Of a DNA stretch of 64,000 bases, positions 31,545-40,576 are shown piece by piece. The notes beneath the pieces were generated by a model. The model ran no database searches. It saw only the letters and a program-made list of their open reading frames with translations, and was not told the DNA's origin. The stretch comes from Pyropia yezoensis. Lineage: Eukaryota; Rhodophyta; Bangiophyceae; Bangiales; Bangiaceae. Location: NCBI GenBank assembly GCA_009829735.1, contig CM020619.1, positions 8,670,375 to 8,734,374 on the forward strand, in the 5' to 3' direction. Made by a program: the position numbers and the translations under genes. How positions within the stretch are numbered: the first letter of the stretch is position 1; each line of letters starts with the position of its first letter.

Positions 31545-31781
31545 CTTCTCTACCTGAGCTTTCGCCCATCATCCTCCCCTTTACTTCTTTACAACCTCCC
31601 ATTTCCGCTCTACACTCTCCTCACCCACGCTGCCACTGTTCTCTGGTCAAGACCCCCCCTCCCTCGCCCCTGTTTCCATTCTTCCGTATCCACCCCTCTG
31701 CTCAACCCCCGTTTTTCTTTCCAGCTCTCCCTGCCGCGCGCCAGCCCCCTTTTCTCCTCTCCCCCAACCTTTCCATCCACC
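31545..31781 (+). promoter_or_regulatory. Pyrimidine-rich leader of the choice-of-anchor-like gene
   Basis: About 235 bp dominated by C and T (CTTCTC, CCCCCTCC, TTTCTTTCC) run up to the ATG at 31782. The frame is open upstream through this tract. Its translation is only Pro/Ser/Leu, so I do not extend the protein into it. Confidence 0.45.
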
Positions 31782-32744
31782 ATGCGGGGTACGCGCCTCG
31801 CGGCGGTTGCCGCAGCCACCCTCCTCCTCGCCACGGTGGGCACCCCTTCCTCTACTGCGGCTGTCCCCCCCCCCGCCATGGACGCCCCCCCCCTGGCATC
31901 CTGCCGCGACCTAACCGCCTTCAACCTCCTCTCCCTGGGCGACGCGGAGCTGGCCAACACCGAAGTGCAAGGCCCACTGGGGGTGGCGGCCAACGCCCGC
32001 CTCGCCGCCTTTTCGGTCAACCACGTGCCGGCATGCGCGCCCCGGTCCATCGCCCTGGCCGTTGGAGGCACCCTCAACGCCTCGGGGGGGATGGTGAGCA
32101 ATGGGCTGGTGGTCGTCGGCGGCCGTCGCGGCGGTGACCGGCGGAGCGGTGGCCACCGGCGGCCAGTGCTGCCACCGACGGTGGGCCGTGAGTGCGCGCC
32201 CGACGGGGCACCCGGCAGCCTGCCAGACTTTAAGCGCCTCGCCCGCACTGCCCGCGCCGTCCATGGCCTGCTGTGTGCGGCGACGCCGGCGGCGTGCAAG
32301 ACGGTCATCAAGCCCGACCGGCGTGTCGAGTTTCAAGTGTCCCCACCGGCCGCCCACCGGGGGCCAGTGGTGTGTCGGGTGCTGGCCGCTGACCTCACCG
32401 CCGCCACGTCGGTGGAGGTGGTTGGCCGCGGCCCCCCGTCGCGAAGGGTGGCCATCCTCGTCGACGGCAGCCGTGGCACTGCGGGCGGCGCCATTGGCGG
32501 CGTAGGTAGCGACAGCCGTTCAGTGACGCTCGCGCACAAGGGCTTCTTTGGCTTCCTCCCCACCACCACGGTGATGTCCTTTTGCGGCGTCCCGACGCTG
32601 GCCATTGACAACGTGGGCGTACCGGCGGCGGTTCTTGCGCCCCGCACCCACCTGCGCAGCACGTACGGTCACATAGAAGGGACGGTCATTGTGGCCAGTG
32701 CGCGGGGTGGGGTCGAATTCCGCCACGCTCCGTTGTCATGCTGA
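31782..32744 (+). CDS. Choice-of-anchor A-like secreted protein
   Basis: 320 residues, no intron. ATG 31782 lies in CCACC-ATG-C context and starts a signal peptide (M-R-G-T-R-L then about 15 hydrophobic residues, likely cleaved near A-A-V). The mature part begins A-F-N-L-L-S-L-G-D, followed by N-T-E-V-Q-G-P-L-G-V-A-A-N-A. This resembles the opening of the choice-of-anchor A domain (F-N-x-F-x-L-G-D ... D-V-E-G-x-x-A-V-G-G-N). The end (G-T-V-I-V-A-S-A-R-G-G-V-E-F-R-H) resembles that domain's closing beta strands. The family is best known from secreted bacterial surface proteins, often ice- or matrix-binding relatives, and function here is unknown. It lies between catalase and SOD, all on the + strand. 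Confidence 0.65.
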   Translation: MRGTRLAAVAAATLLLATVGTPSSTAAVPPPAMDAPPLASCRDLTAFNLLSLGDAELANTEVQGPLGVAANARLAAFSVNHVPACAPRSIALAVGGTLNASGGMVSNGLVVVGGRRGGDRRSGGHRRPVLPPTVGRECAPDGAPGSLPDFKRLARTARAVHGLLCAATPAACKTVIKPDRRVEFQVSPPAAHRGPVVCRVLAADLTAATSVEVVGRGPPSRRVAILVDGSRGTAGGAIGGVGSDSRSVTLAHKGFFGFLPTTTVMSFCGVPTLAIDNVGVPAAVLAPRTHLRSTYGHIEGTVIVASARGGVEFRHAPLSC

Positions 32745-34429
32745 GGGGAAAGAGGGAGTGGTGGTGGGTCGGGGGGAGCGGACGATCTACTCTTTGCTCG
32801 GTGTTCGGTGTAGGGCACAGGGGTATTGCTGTGGGCTCGTGGGGAGAAAAGGGGGTGAGCCACACAGTGTGAGAGAGGAGGGACTTAGCAAACTATGTAT
32901 GTGCCAATCAATCTCGACGGTGCATGGTGTTACGGTGTTACGGACGGCGGGCATGCACGCGCTCCGACGCTGCAATTCCGTTCAGGCCAAAGACAGTCTC
33001 TTGTGGCGCCCCGTCCCACTGTCTTACACACCCATGCACGGCGCTTCGCCGCGCCCTGGATTGTTCTTTTGCCGCGCCCCGCCGCGCGCGGCAGCCCGCG
33101 GCCCCGCTAGCATGAGGCGCCGCGTAGCCAGCTTGCCTACGGCGGGGTCACGTCGAGCCCCGGCACACTGTCGGGGCGGCCCGCGGGCGGCGGGCGGGGC
33201 CACGCACGTGCGTGGCCACGGCTCGCAGCCTTGCCTTGCGGTGCGCACTGGCCTGGGGGGGGTCAAGTCATGGACGCTCGGGGGAGGGCACGGGGGAGGG
33301 CAAGGTGGGGGCAGGGGGGCATTTAGAGATGGGCGCGGTGGAGCTGAGAGGGAGGGAAGGTGGGGGGGCTTTCGCTCGCCCGCCGACCAGTGCGAGCACT
33401 GGTGGTCATGGGGGACACGGAGGGCAGCGACGCCAAGACGGGTGTACGAGCCCGGCCGCGTCCCCCATCGTCTCTTGGCCGGCGCTAGTAGCGCGTTAGG
33501 GGGGGGCGCAGTGGGAGCAGGGGTGGCGTGCGGTTCGTAGTTTGCCCCCGCCTCTCCGCGGCGGGTGTTGGGTTGGCTAACCGTCGCCCGCTGTGTCGGC
33601 AGCGGCGTGTAGCCGGGTGTGGACGCCGACGGCCGCCGGGGGACGATGGATACGGGGTGCGTGTGGGCGGCAGGGCGGCGTCAGAACAGGGGGCCGCTTG
33701 CCGTGCCCCGCGCCCTCCGCACCTCCTCCCGCGCGTCACGCTGCACCGCCTCTGCCACGGCCACCGTCGCAACGGTCGGCGGGGACGGCGCCATGGTCGA
33801 CGCCACCGCAGCTGCCGCTGCCGCTGCCGCTGCCGCTGCCGTCACCGCCTGCCGCCATTCCCCTTGCGGCCGCGCTCCCGTCCGTGGTCCCCACCACCGT
33901 AGCGGTTCCTCGCGTCGGTGGCGACGGCGGCGGCGGCGGCGGCTGCGGCGGCGGCACCTGACCCGCCTTGCGCACCACGGAGTGTAACGTGAGCCCGCGC
34001 CTTCCCGCGGGCTCACCGTGGGGAGTGGGGAGTGGGGATTGGGAGTGGGGAGTGAGGCGTGAGGGGGGGGGATGGGGCACTCGGAGAGGGGAAGTGGAGG
34101 AGTGCCGTCCTGTGACACTCCCGCCCGGTGTGTCCCCATTGGGAGGGCGCCGACCGTGGCGCCATGCGGCGCCGTGCGCGGCGCGGGATTGAATGCTGTG
34201 CTGTGCGGGGTAGGGGGTTTGCCAAGGCGGGGGGTGGCCAAGGCCCGCTCGGATGTGGTGTACGGACCTGCTGGCGTGCACTGTGCGACTGCGAAACCGC
34301 TCAACCGTCATCATAAGGCGGACCGGCGGGAGGGGCGGAAGTGTTCGCGATGACCTTCCCTCGCCGCCCGCACACTCACCCTCCGTACTGATCTGTTGAG
34401 GTGCTTGGTAGCTGCTGGGCAATACCCTT
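32745..34429. other. Intergenic, triplet and G-rich repeats
   Basis: No supported gene. It holds a CTGCCG/CCGCTG run (about 33805-33845), a GGC run (about 33920-33955) and a short tandem series of GGGGAGTG units (about 34017-34052). Confidence 0.55.
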
Positions 34430-34506
34430 CCTCTCCTCCCCGTCGCTGCTACCGATTTCCACTCATTCACCTCCATCACTTGGTCATCCTTGTGACCACT
34501 GCCACC

Positions 34507-35202
34507 ATGGCGCGGCGCCGTCGCGTCGGGTCCTCCCCCTCCCCTTCACCCCCCCCCGGCTGCGGCCAGTTTTGGTACCCGCCACCTGCTGTGGCTGCCG
34601 CCGCGGTCGTCGCCGTCATGGCGGCAGCGGCGGTCCTGACGGCCCCACCGGTGGTGCTCGCGGCGGCGCTCCCACCGGCCGCTGCCGCCCCTGACCGTGG
34701 GCCATATGGAGGAGGGTGGCCCGTTGCCGGCCCTCCCTCGTTGCCCCACACCACTGGCACCGCCAGGGGCCAGTCGGGGGATGGGCGCGTGTCAAGGACG
34801 GTGCGTCGGGCGGTAGCAGGCGCCGCTGCGGTGGCGGGTGCAGCCAGCAATTACGTGCCCGGCGGCAGCTGGCATGGCATCCCTTCGGCGGCGGTGGCTG
34901 GTCAGGCCCCCGTCACTGGCACCGCCCCTAACACGGCGACCGTCGCCCCTGCGGTCGTTGCGTACGTGCCCGGTGGCAATTGGAATGGGTACGAGGCGCG
35001 CACCTTGGGGCGACCCTTTCCGGCTGCTGTTGTTACCGACCCCGCTGCCGCCGCTGGCGTCGCTCCGGCGGCATTGACGAGCGTCCCGGCGGGGGCGGCT
35101 GGAGTGGATGGCGCCGCACATGACGACCGTGGGGCGGCGGTAGTTGGCTGGCATGCTTACCTGCCCCGGTGGGGGTGGCGAGCGGTTGGCTGGCAAGGCT
35201 GA
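34507..35202 (+). CDS. Hypothetical secretory protein with YVPGG repeats
   Basis: 231 residues, no intron. The ATG is in a near-ideal context (GCCACC-ATG-G) after a pyrimidine-rich leader, and I chose it over the upstream in-frame ATG at 34396 for that reason. The N-terminus is M-A-R-R-R-R followed by a Pro/Ser stretch and a long Ala/Val hydrophobic segment (about residues 25-60), so it is a signal anchor or signal peptide. The rest is Ala/Val/Pro-rich with a repeated motif: Y-V-P-G-G-S-W-H-G and Y-V-P-G-G-N-W-N-G, plus a related W-H-A-Y-L-P-R-W near the end. I do not recognise a family. The composition suggests a cell-wall or extracellular structural protein. Confidence 0.5.
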   Translation: MARRRRVGSSPSPSPPPGCGQFWYPPPAVAAAAVVAVMAAAAVLTAPPVVLAAALPPAAAAPDRGPYGGGWPVAGPPSLPHTTGTARGQSGDGRVSRTVRRAVAGAAAVAGAASNYVPGGSWHGIPSAAVAGQAPVTGTAPNTATVAPAVVAYVPGGNWNGYEARTLGRPFPAAVVTDPAAAAGVAPAALTSVPAGAAGVDGAAHDDRGAAVVGWHAYLPRWGWRAVGWQG

Positions 35203-38039
35203 GCGCCCGATCGGGGACTGGGAGGGGGAGGGAGGGTGGGGGGAGCATGTACTGGACATATCTGCCTGAATCAAGCGAGCACATCCACGTGGTGTCGCGG
35301 CTCACTGTGTACCTTCTCCGCATGTATGGAAAGAGGTCCCGCAAGGCGAGCGGTCTATTACAAAATGTGGGCTTCATGAGCCATGGGAAAGAAGCGAAGC
35401 GGTGTTTTCTTCATGACGGGGCTCTTGCTGTTCTTTACCCCCTCTTTCGCCCGCTTCTTGTCATGATGACGGGCTGTGCCGTTGAGGATGCACAACTAAC
35501 ACCGTTGGAAAAAGAACGACGCCCGGTAGAAAGCGGACGGGTTTGCGTAGCGTCCCTCGAAGGCGTAGCATCCCTCAAAGATGAAGCGGACGGGTCTTCG
35601 CCATCAGGAAGGCGAAGACACGACCGAGTCATGGCCTCAGACCGCGCTTGCAGCTATCGCCGTACTACCTCAGCCTCACTGCTTCTTTCTACGAATTTTC
35701 TCATGGTCAGTACGCATCAGGGCGTATTCATCTTTGCGCGCGGTGCTCACCTGTGCGGGAAGCAGCGCCTTGTCCCCATTAATTATCAGAGCAGCACTCC
35801 TGGGATCCACTTGACCGCCACAGACGATGTCATCCACGTGGTCTGTGTGGACCGGCGGTGGACAGCCTGGACAGCTTCGAACCCCTAGCGGTTTCTCATC
35901 ATGCTTCATCCACCCGCTATACTGCCGCTCGTGCTGGGATCGTTGGGCTGACGCTGCCTGCGGTCGACCGTGCGGTCATTTTAAGGCGTGTGCCTACGTA
36001 GGCAAAAGGCAACGGCTATGAGCGTTTCGCTGTGTTGAGAGCCATCGAATCGTCGACTGACCCGCCCAGTTGCTCTTGTCATGGCTCTGTACCATTCTCC
36101 CTTGTTCGCAGTTCTCCTCTCACTACTTCCCGATTTGGATTGCCCGCGTTCAGCGCATGCGTTTTTATTCGCCCTCCGCAGGGCGTCCCAGGCCAGCAAG
36201 CCACTGGAAAGGCTGACGGTGTACATAGCAAACAGTGGCAGACTGTCTGTCTCGTCGCGACCGTCTCCTGCGCTTTCCCCTCTCACGTTTCCTGGCCCCG
36301 TCCGAGCGCCTGTGCGATGAGCAACATCTTCCGTGACAGAGGACCAAGAACGCGGGATAGAGTCCACTAGAATTCCTGCCATAGCCCATTTCTTGCACGT
36401 GACTACGACACAGCCGGTACTGCATAGTACTTACGAAGGCGAGCAGCGGGAAGTGTCAGCAAAGACGAGTAGACCGCACTTCTGGAAGCGCGGAAGGGGG
36501 GTGCGGAAGAGCGGATCACGCGTTTGGTGGTAGGTAGCGAGGCCGCACAGCAAACGGAACGTGCACCAGGAGCGTTACTGCTCTCCTGGTGCCTCACTCG
36601 GCATGAGCTCAATCGCATCGCGGAAGCGCAGTTGGCCAGCGGTCAGCCGATGAGCCCGTCGTCGGGGACGCCTGCGGCGAGCCGGCTCGGCGCCCCTCCC
36701 TACCCCACATGGCATAGCTACCTCGCCGTTGACCCTCTTTAAGCCCTCCGTCTCTTTCCAGCCCCGCTTGACGCCGCCAAGGCTGGTCGGCCACCACGAT
36801 TGCTTGTCTCTGGGGTGTACCACGGCCGAGGGAGGCAAGAGCGGGACGGGGAAGGGGATGCGCTATCTATTGCTGTGCAGGCGGCCTGCACATCGGCCAC
36901 TGATGGTTGGTCCCTTTATGACAGCGGTGAATGAGGAGTGGCTCTCGTGGCAATCCTCCAGCGCAGGGTGGGGGCAGGAGCACGGCCGGTGCGCCTCGCC
37001 CTTCCCCTGCGCAGCGCAGTAGCCAAAACGGCGACTGCCACCGCCGGCGCATCCCTCCGACGGTTGGGACGGAGGAGGTGGCACGCCAACGCCCGCATGG
37101 AGGGCATGGGCTGGGCCGCTCGTTGGCCAGTGGCCTGCGGCGGCGGCGATGGGCGTTCATCAGGCACTTGCATGGGCGGACGTGCAGCGGTAGATGTGCT
37201 GGCAGTACCGAGACGGAGGGAGGGAGGCGGGGGAGGAGCCGGCTCACGCATCGTGGGTGTCGCGGGCTGTCATGAGCCATGCAGGCCCGCCAACCAGTGG
37301 CAGGGTGCTCGCCCGTCAGTGCTAGGATGCACGCCCGAGGGGGGGGGGGGGGGACACCAGCGTGGCACTTCTTTTCGTCAAGGCGCTGCTCGCCTTCGCT
37401 AACCATGTTTACAGCAGAGAACGGGGAGGGCGCGACGGGGCCGGCCTAGACGCGTCTCGAGGCTGCTGGTCGCCAAACCAAAGTCCACACCGCGCGGCAG
37501 CTGCAATGAAATAGACGCCCCCCCTCCCACTCCCCCTCCCTTCGTTCCCACCCTCTATGCCGTCATCTCCCGGCCCCATGGCCATCTGCGTACAGGGTTA
37601 AACCAGGCGGCTCGGCAGCAGTACATTCGAACTGTCACCCGTCCGCCTCTCTCTACCCCCCTCCCTCCCCACTTCCGAGACCCCCTGCACGTGGCCGTTG
37701 ATGGCTCGCACTGGGCCTCGCACTCGGCACAGAGAGAAACTTTTGCAGGGACGGAACGGGAGCCAACGAGGAACGGGCACTCACCAGACGTGTCGAGTCG
37801 CACCAAGCTTCCGTCGCGCCCAGTGGGTCCTCGCCACTGGGTCACGCGTTGGTGCGGGTGCTTGCGTTGCAGTCGCAGCCTCATGGAGGGGCACAGCGCG
37901 GTTTGCGAAGGGGGACGCAAGCGACGGAGGTGGCGTCTGCCGCTGGAGCGTACATAAGCGGGCGTCCGCACTCACCTGACCCCGAAACACCACTTCTTGG
38001 CATCACCCTGCACACACCGGAGTCGGTACCGCCCGCACA
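35203..38039. other. Intergenic, no supported gene
   Basis: About 2.8 kb. A frame of 239 codons ends at 35888 but lacks any motif and looks accidental. Short direct repeats (AAGCGGACGGGT near 35530 and 35583) occur. A G run of about 14 lies at 37338-37354. Confidence 0.5.
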
Positions 38040-38158
38040 CTCCTGCTCCACGACCACACACTACCCTGTCTCAACTCCCGCTTTTCTCTCACCCCCCCCC
38101 CCCCCCTCCCCTCGCTACTCTCCATCCCCTTCCTTAAAACCCCCCATCCCTAGCCAAG
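38040..38158 (+). promoter_or_regulatory. Pyrimidine-rich leader of Cu/Zn SOD gene
   Basis: C/T-dominated tract including a run of about 15 C at 38091-38106, ending ten bases before the ATG at 38159. The same arrangement is seen before the catalase gene. Confidence 0.45.
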
Positions 38159-38806
38159 ATGCTCATCCGCATGGCGGCCGCGCTGGGCGTCTCGGTCTTT
38201 GCGACAGCTCTCCTGGCCGGCACTGCCACTGCCAACACCTGCCGCACCAACGATGGCCCGTCCCTGACGTGCACCCTGATGCCCACCGCGGGCAACTCTG
38301 TGCGTGGCACGGTGACGATCACCCCCCAAACCGGCAACCGGTGCGGTTCGATCCTGGAGGCAAAGATTACGGGCCTGTCTGCTGGGTCTGTGCATGGCTG
38401 GCACATCCACGAGGCTGGCGACATCTCTGCCGCAGACGGAACGGCCACGGGTGGCCACTACAACCCACAAGATGTCAAGCACGGCCTGCCCGGTTCGTGG
38501 CCGCTGCACGTGGGCGACCTTGGCAACCTCCCCGTCGCGAACCGCGACGGCGTGTCGACCGTCGGGCGACAAGTGGCGCGGCTGGTGAACACGCGGCTGG
38601 TGAGGGGGCGGGGGCTCATCATCCACGCAACGAGGGACGACGGGGGCCAGCCGACGGGCAACGCGGGTGCGCGGCTGGCCCAGTGCGTGCTTGGGGTAGC
38701 GCTGCCCGCGACGCCGACCCCGCGGCCACGGGCGCCATCCGTGTCTGGCAAGGACCGCTTCCGCAAGTGGTGGCCAACGTGGGCGGCCAACATCAACCGC
38801 AAGTAA
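38159..38806 (+). CDS. CSD: Cu/Zn superoxide dismutase, secreted type
   Basis: Converts superoxide to oxygen and hydrogen peroxide. 215 residues, no intron. A signal peptide is evident (about residues 1-26, L-A-G-T-A-T-A-N). Metal ligands are all present: His82, His84 (G-W-H-I-H), His100 (G-G-H-Y-N-P), His108, His117 and Asp120 (H-V-G-D-L-G-N), and His156 (I-I-H-A). The electrostatic Arg172 and Cys176 sit in N-A-G-A-R-L-A-Q-C. The Cys that normally pairs with Cys176 just before the bridging His is absent (D-G-T-A-T-G-G there). Extra cysteines are at 28, 38 and 62, so the disulfide pattern must differ. A basic tail of about 30 residues follows the domain. The product, hydrogen peroxide, is the substrate of the secreted-type catalase 9 kb upstream. 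Confidence 0.93.
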   Translation: MLIRMAAALGVSVFATALLAGTATANTCRTNDGPSLTCTLMPTAGNSVRGTVTITPQTGNRCGSILEAKITGLSAGSVHGWHIHEAGDISAADGTATGGHYNPQDVKHGLPGSWPLHVGDLGNLPVANRDGVSTVGRQVARLVNTRLVRGRGLIIHATRDDGGQPTGNAGARLAQCVLGVALPATPTPRPRAPSVSGKDRFRKWWPTWAANINRK

Positions 38807-39337
38807 ACTTCAGTGGCGAGCTTGACAATCCGATGAGGGAGGGGCGGGGGGGGAAATGAATGGGGGCTGAAGCGAGAGCAAGGGGAAGGAGACAACTGAT
38901 CACACGCATGGCTTGGTGAGGGTGAGACATTGAAAACAACTATACCTGGCGCCTGGGCGCCTGTCTGCCTTGAGTCGCGAAGAGAACCCTTGCCGACTGT
39001 CGAGAACCGCGCTACAGGTTGCGACTGTCAGCCGCTAGCGACTCGTCGCTGCCTGGAGCTATGGGGGCTACAGTCAATCCCCGACCTTGTACCACCCCCG
39101 TATAAGCCCAGGTGGGCCTATAACGAAGTGGCCGACAGTCTTCCACAGTCATTCAGAGCAGCGAGAGAGGCACGGGCGGCTTTTCTGGAGCGATTGATTG
39201 GCGAGCACGCACCTGGCGTCACGGTGCCGGCAGCTGTAATGCTTCCCACAGGGGTGGGACATCATCGGAGAATGACTATATGTAGCGGCTGCGTTCCGCC
39301 GCCGCATCCGACCAAGAAGGCAGAGTCTGCCGCGCTA
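38807..39337. other. Intergenic downstream of SOD
   Basis: No supported gene. GC content falls from here to about 40200 relative to the rest of the window. Confidence 0.5.
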
Positions 39338-39456
39338 TAGTGCTTCCTGTAAAAAATGGATGTTGACGGTACGTGAAGGTGATGAAAATCGCTGTCTGAA
39401 CCAATGGATCCCTCACCTCACGTCCCTTCAACATCCACCTTTTACAGGAAGCACAG
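39338..39456. mobile_element. MITE with Tc1/mariner-like ends, copy 1
   Basis: 119 bp flanked by TA on both sides (39336-39337 and 39457-39458). The terminal inverted repeats are about 25 bp (5' GTGCTTCCTGTAAAAAATGG, 3' ending TTTTACAGGAAGCACAG). There is no coding capacity. The ends are related to those of the 119-bp element at 40048. Confidence 0.8.
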
Positions 39457-40047
39457 TAGCTAGTCGGTTTGCAATGTCGACCACTGTCCAAAATGTTGAC
39501 CACACCAGGGTCTCCTGGAGGCCCCCAGGAGGCAGACTCGTGACCAAAGTATTTTCTTTTCTTTTTGTCTGCTAGAAGCACACATGGCCTGGGCATCAGG
39601 CCTTTCAACAATGGATACACATAGACGTTGTTGTTTTTCTTGTCATGTATCAAGACCTGAGCCTCAACTCTCTTTTTGCTGTGCTTTTTTCTCTGCTACA
39701 GAGTGTATTATTCTCGGAGACATAAGGCACCCTTGTGGCACCAAAGGGGTGGTCGGGCCACACTCAGCAAGAATGATTCGCTTGCAGCGCACCGCAGCCC
39801 GTGACGGTGAGCAGATTGGGTGCCCCCATTGGCCTCAAGACGTGGTCGACATTAGTGAGCAGATAACTTACAGTACTTTCGCCTTCTCTCCTCATAGCCT
39901 TTGAGAGAACAAGAGCACTCAGAAAATAAAAAATATCATCTGACTCCCCTCAGTTTCCTCTACAAAGTGGTATGTCTTGCATCTCATGCAGTACACAGAG
40001 ACCAAGGATCTCATCGAGAATGGTCGACATTAGGTCCAGACTGGCTA
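39457..40047. other. AT-richer intergenic DNA between two MITEs
   Basis: About 590 bp without a supported gene. The sequence GTGGTCGACATTAG at about 39841 recurs in part (GGTCGACATTAGG) at about 40022, just left of the second MITE. Confidence 0.5.
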
Positions 40048-40166
40048 TTGTGCGTCCCGCAAAGAGTGGACGTGCACGGGTCGTGCAGTGTGGGTTTGAT
40101 TGGTCCAGTGGCCGATACTAGACATGATCACGACGCAAGCACGTCCACTTTTTACGGGACGCACTG
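40048..40166. mobile_element. MITE with Tc1/mariner-like ends, copy 2
   Basis: 119 bp, the same length as copy 1, flanked by TA (40046-40047, 40167-40168). Inverted ends are about 26 bp: 5' TGTGCGTCCCGCAAAGAGTG and 3' TTTTTACGGGACGCACTG. Read inward, both ends of both copies fit the form CAGTGCGTCCCGTAAAAAGTGGA. Non-coding, so it would depend on a transposase elsewhere. Confidence 0.85.
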
Positions 40167-40576
40167 TAAGGTGTCGGACACATCCAATCACGTGGACAGG
40201 GGGGCTACTATGAGGCTTCCCGCCATCGTCGAATACAGTTTGAGCGGGAAATCGCGCCAAAGGGTCGGATGCATCACCTCCACCCATGGCGCTGCCTCAG
40301 CCTCTGCTACTGTGCAGCCGAGGGGCTGGCCGGGTGGTCGACCACCGAGCTGTGTGCAGCACCCCCTGTCCGCTACGGGATCCTGGTAGTTGGTGTGGCA
40401 GCGGTTACCCTCGGCCGTGTCATCCTCGTCCCTAGCCTGGGAAGGCCTACGAACGACGCCCCGGCCAAACGTCGAGCCTTGCTGCTCCGCCCACTTTGCC
40501 CCACCCCACGAGACGCCGGTGTGTCTGTCTGTCCCGTCCCTGCCCAACTCCTTTTTCCTTCTACCCCTGCCCGCGC

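Noticed and set aside
35169..35888. 239-codon + strand ORF overlapping the end of the YVPGG gene
   Set aside because: Mixed composition without motif; begins inside the previous CDS; likely accidental.
40496..40576. Upstream in-frame ATG for ELG1
   Set aside because: Leader-like Pro/Cys/Arg residues; the ATG at 40577 has better context and is followed by a normal N-terminus.
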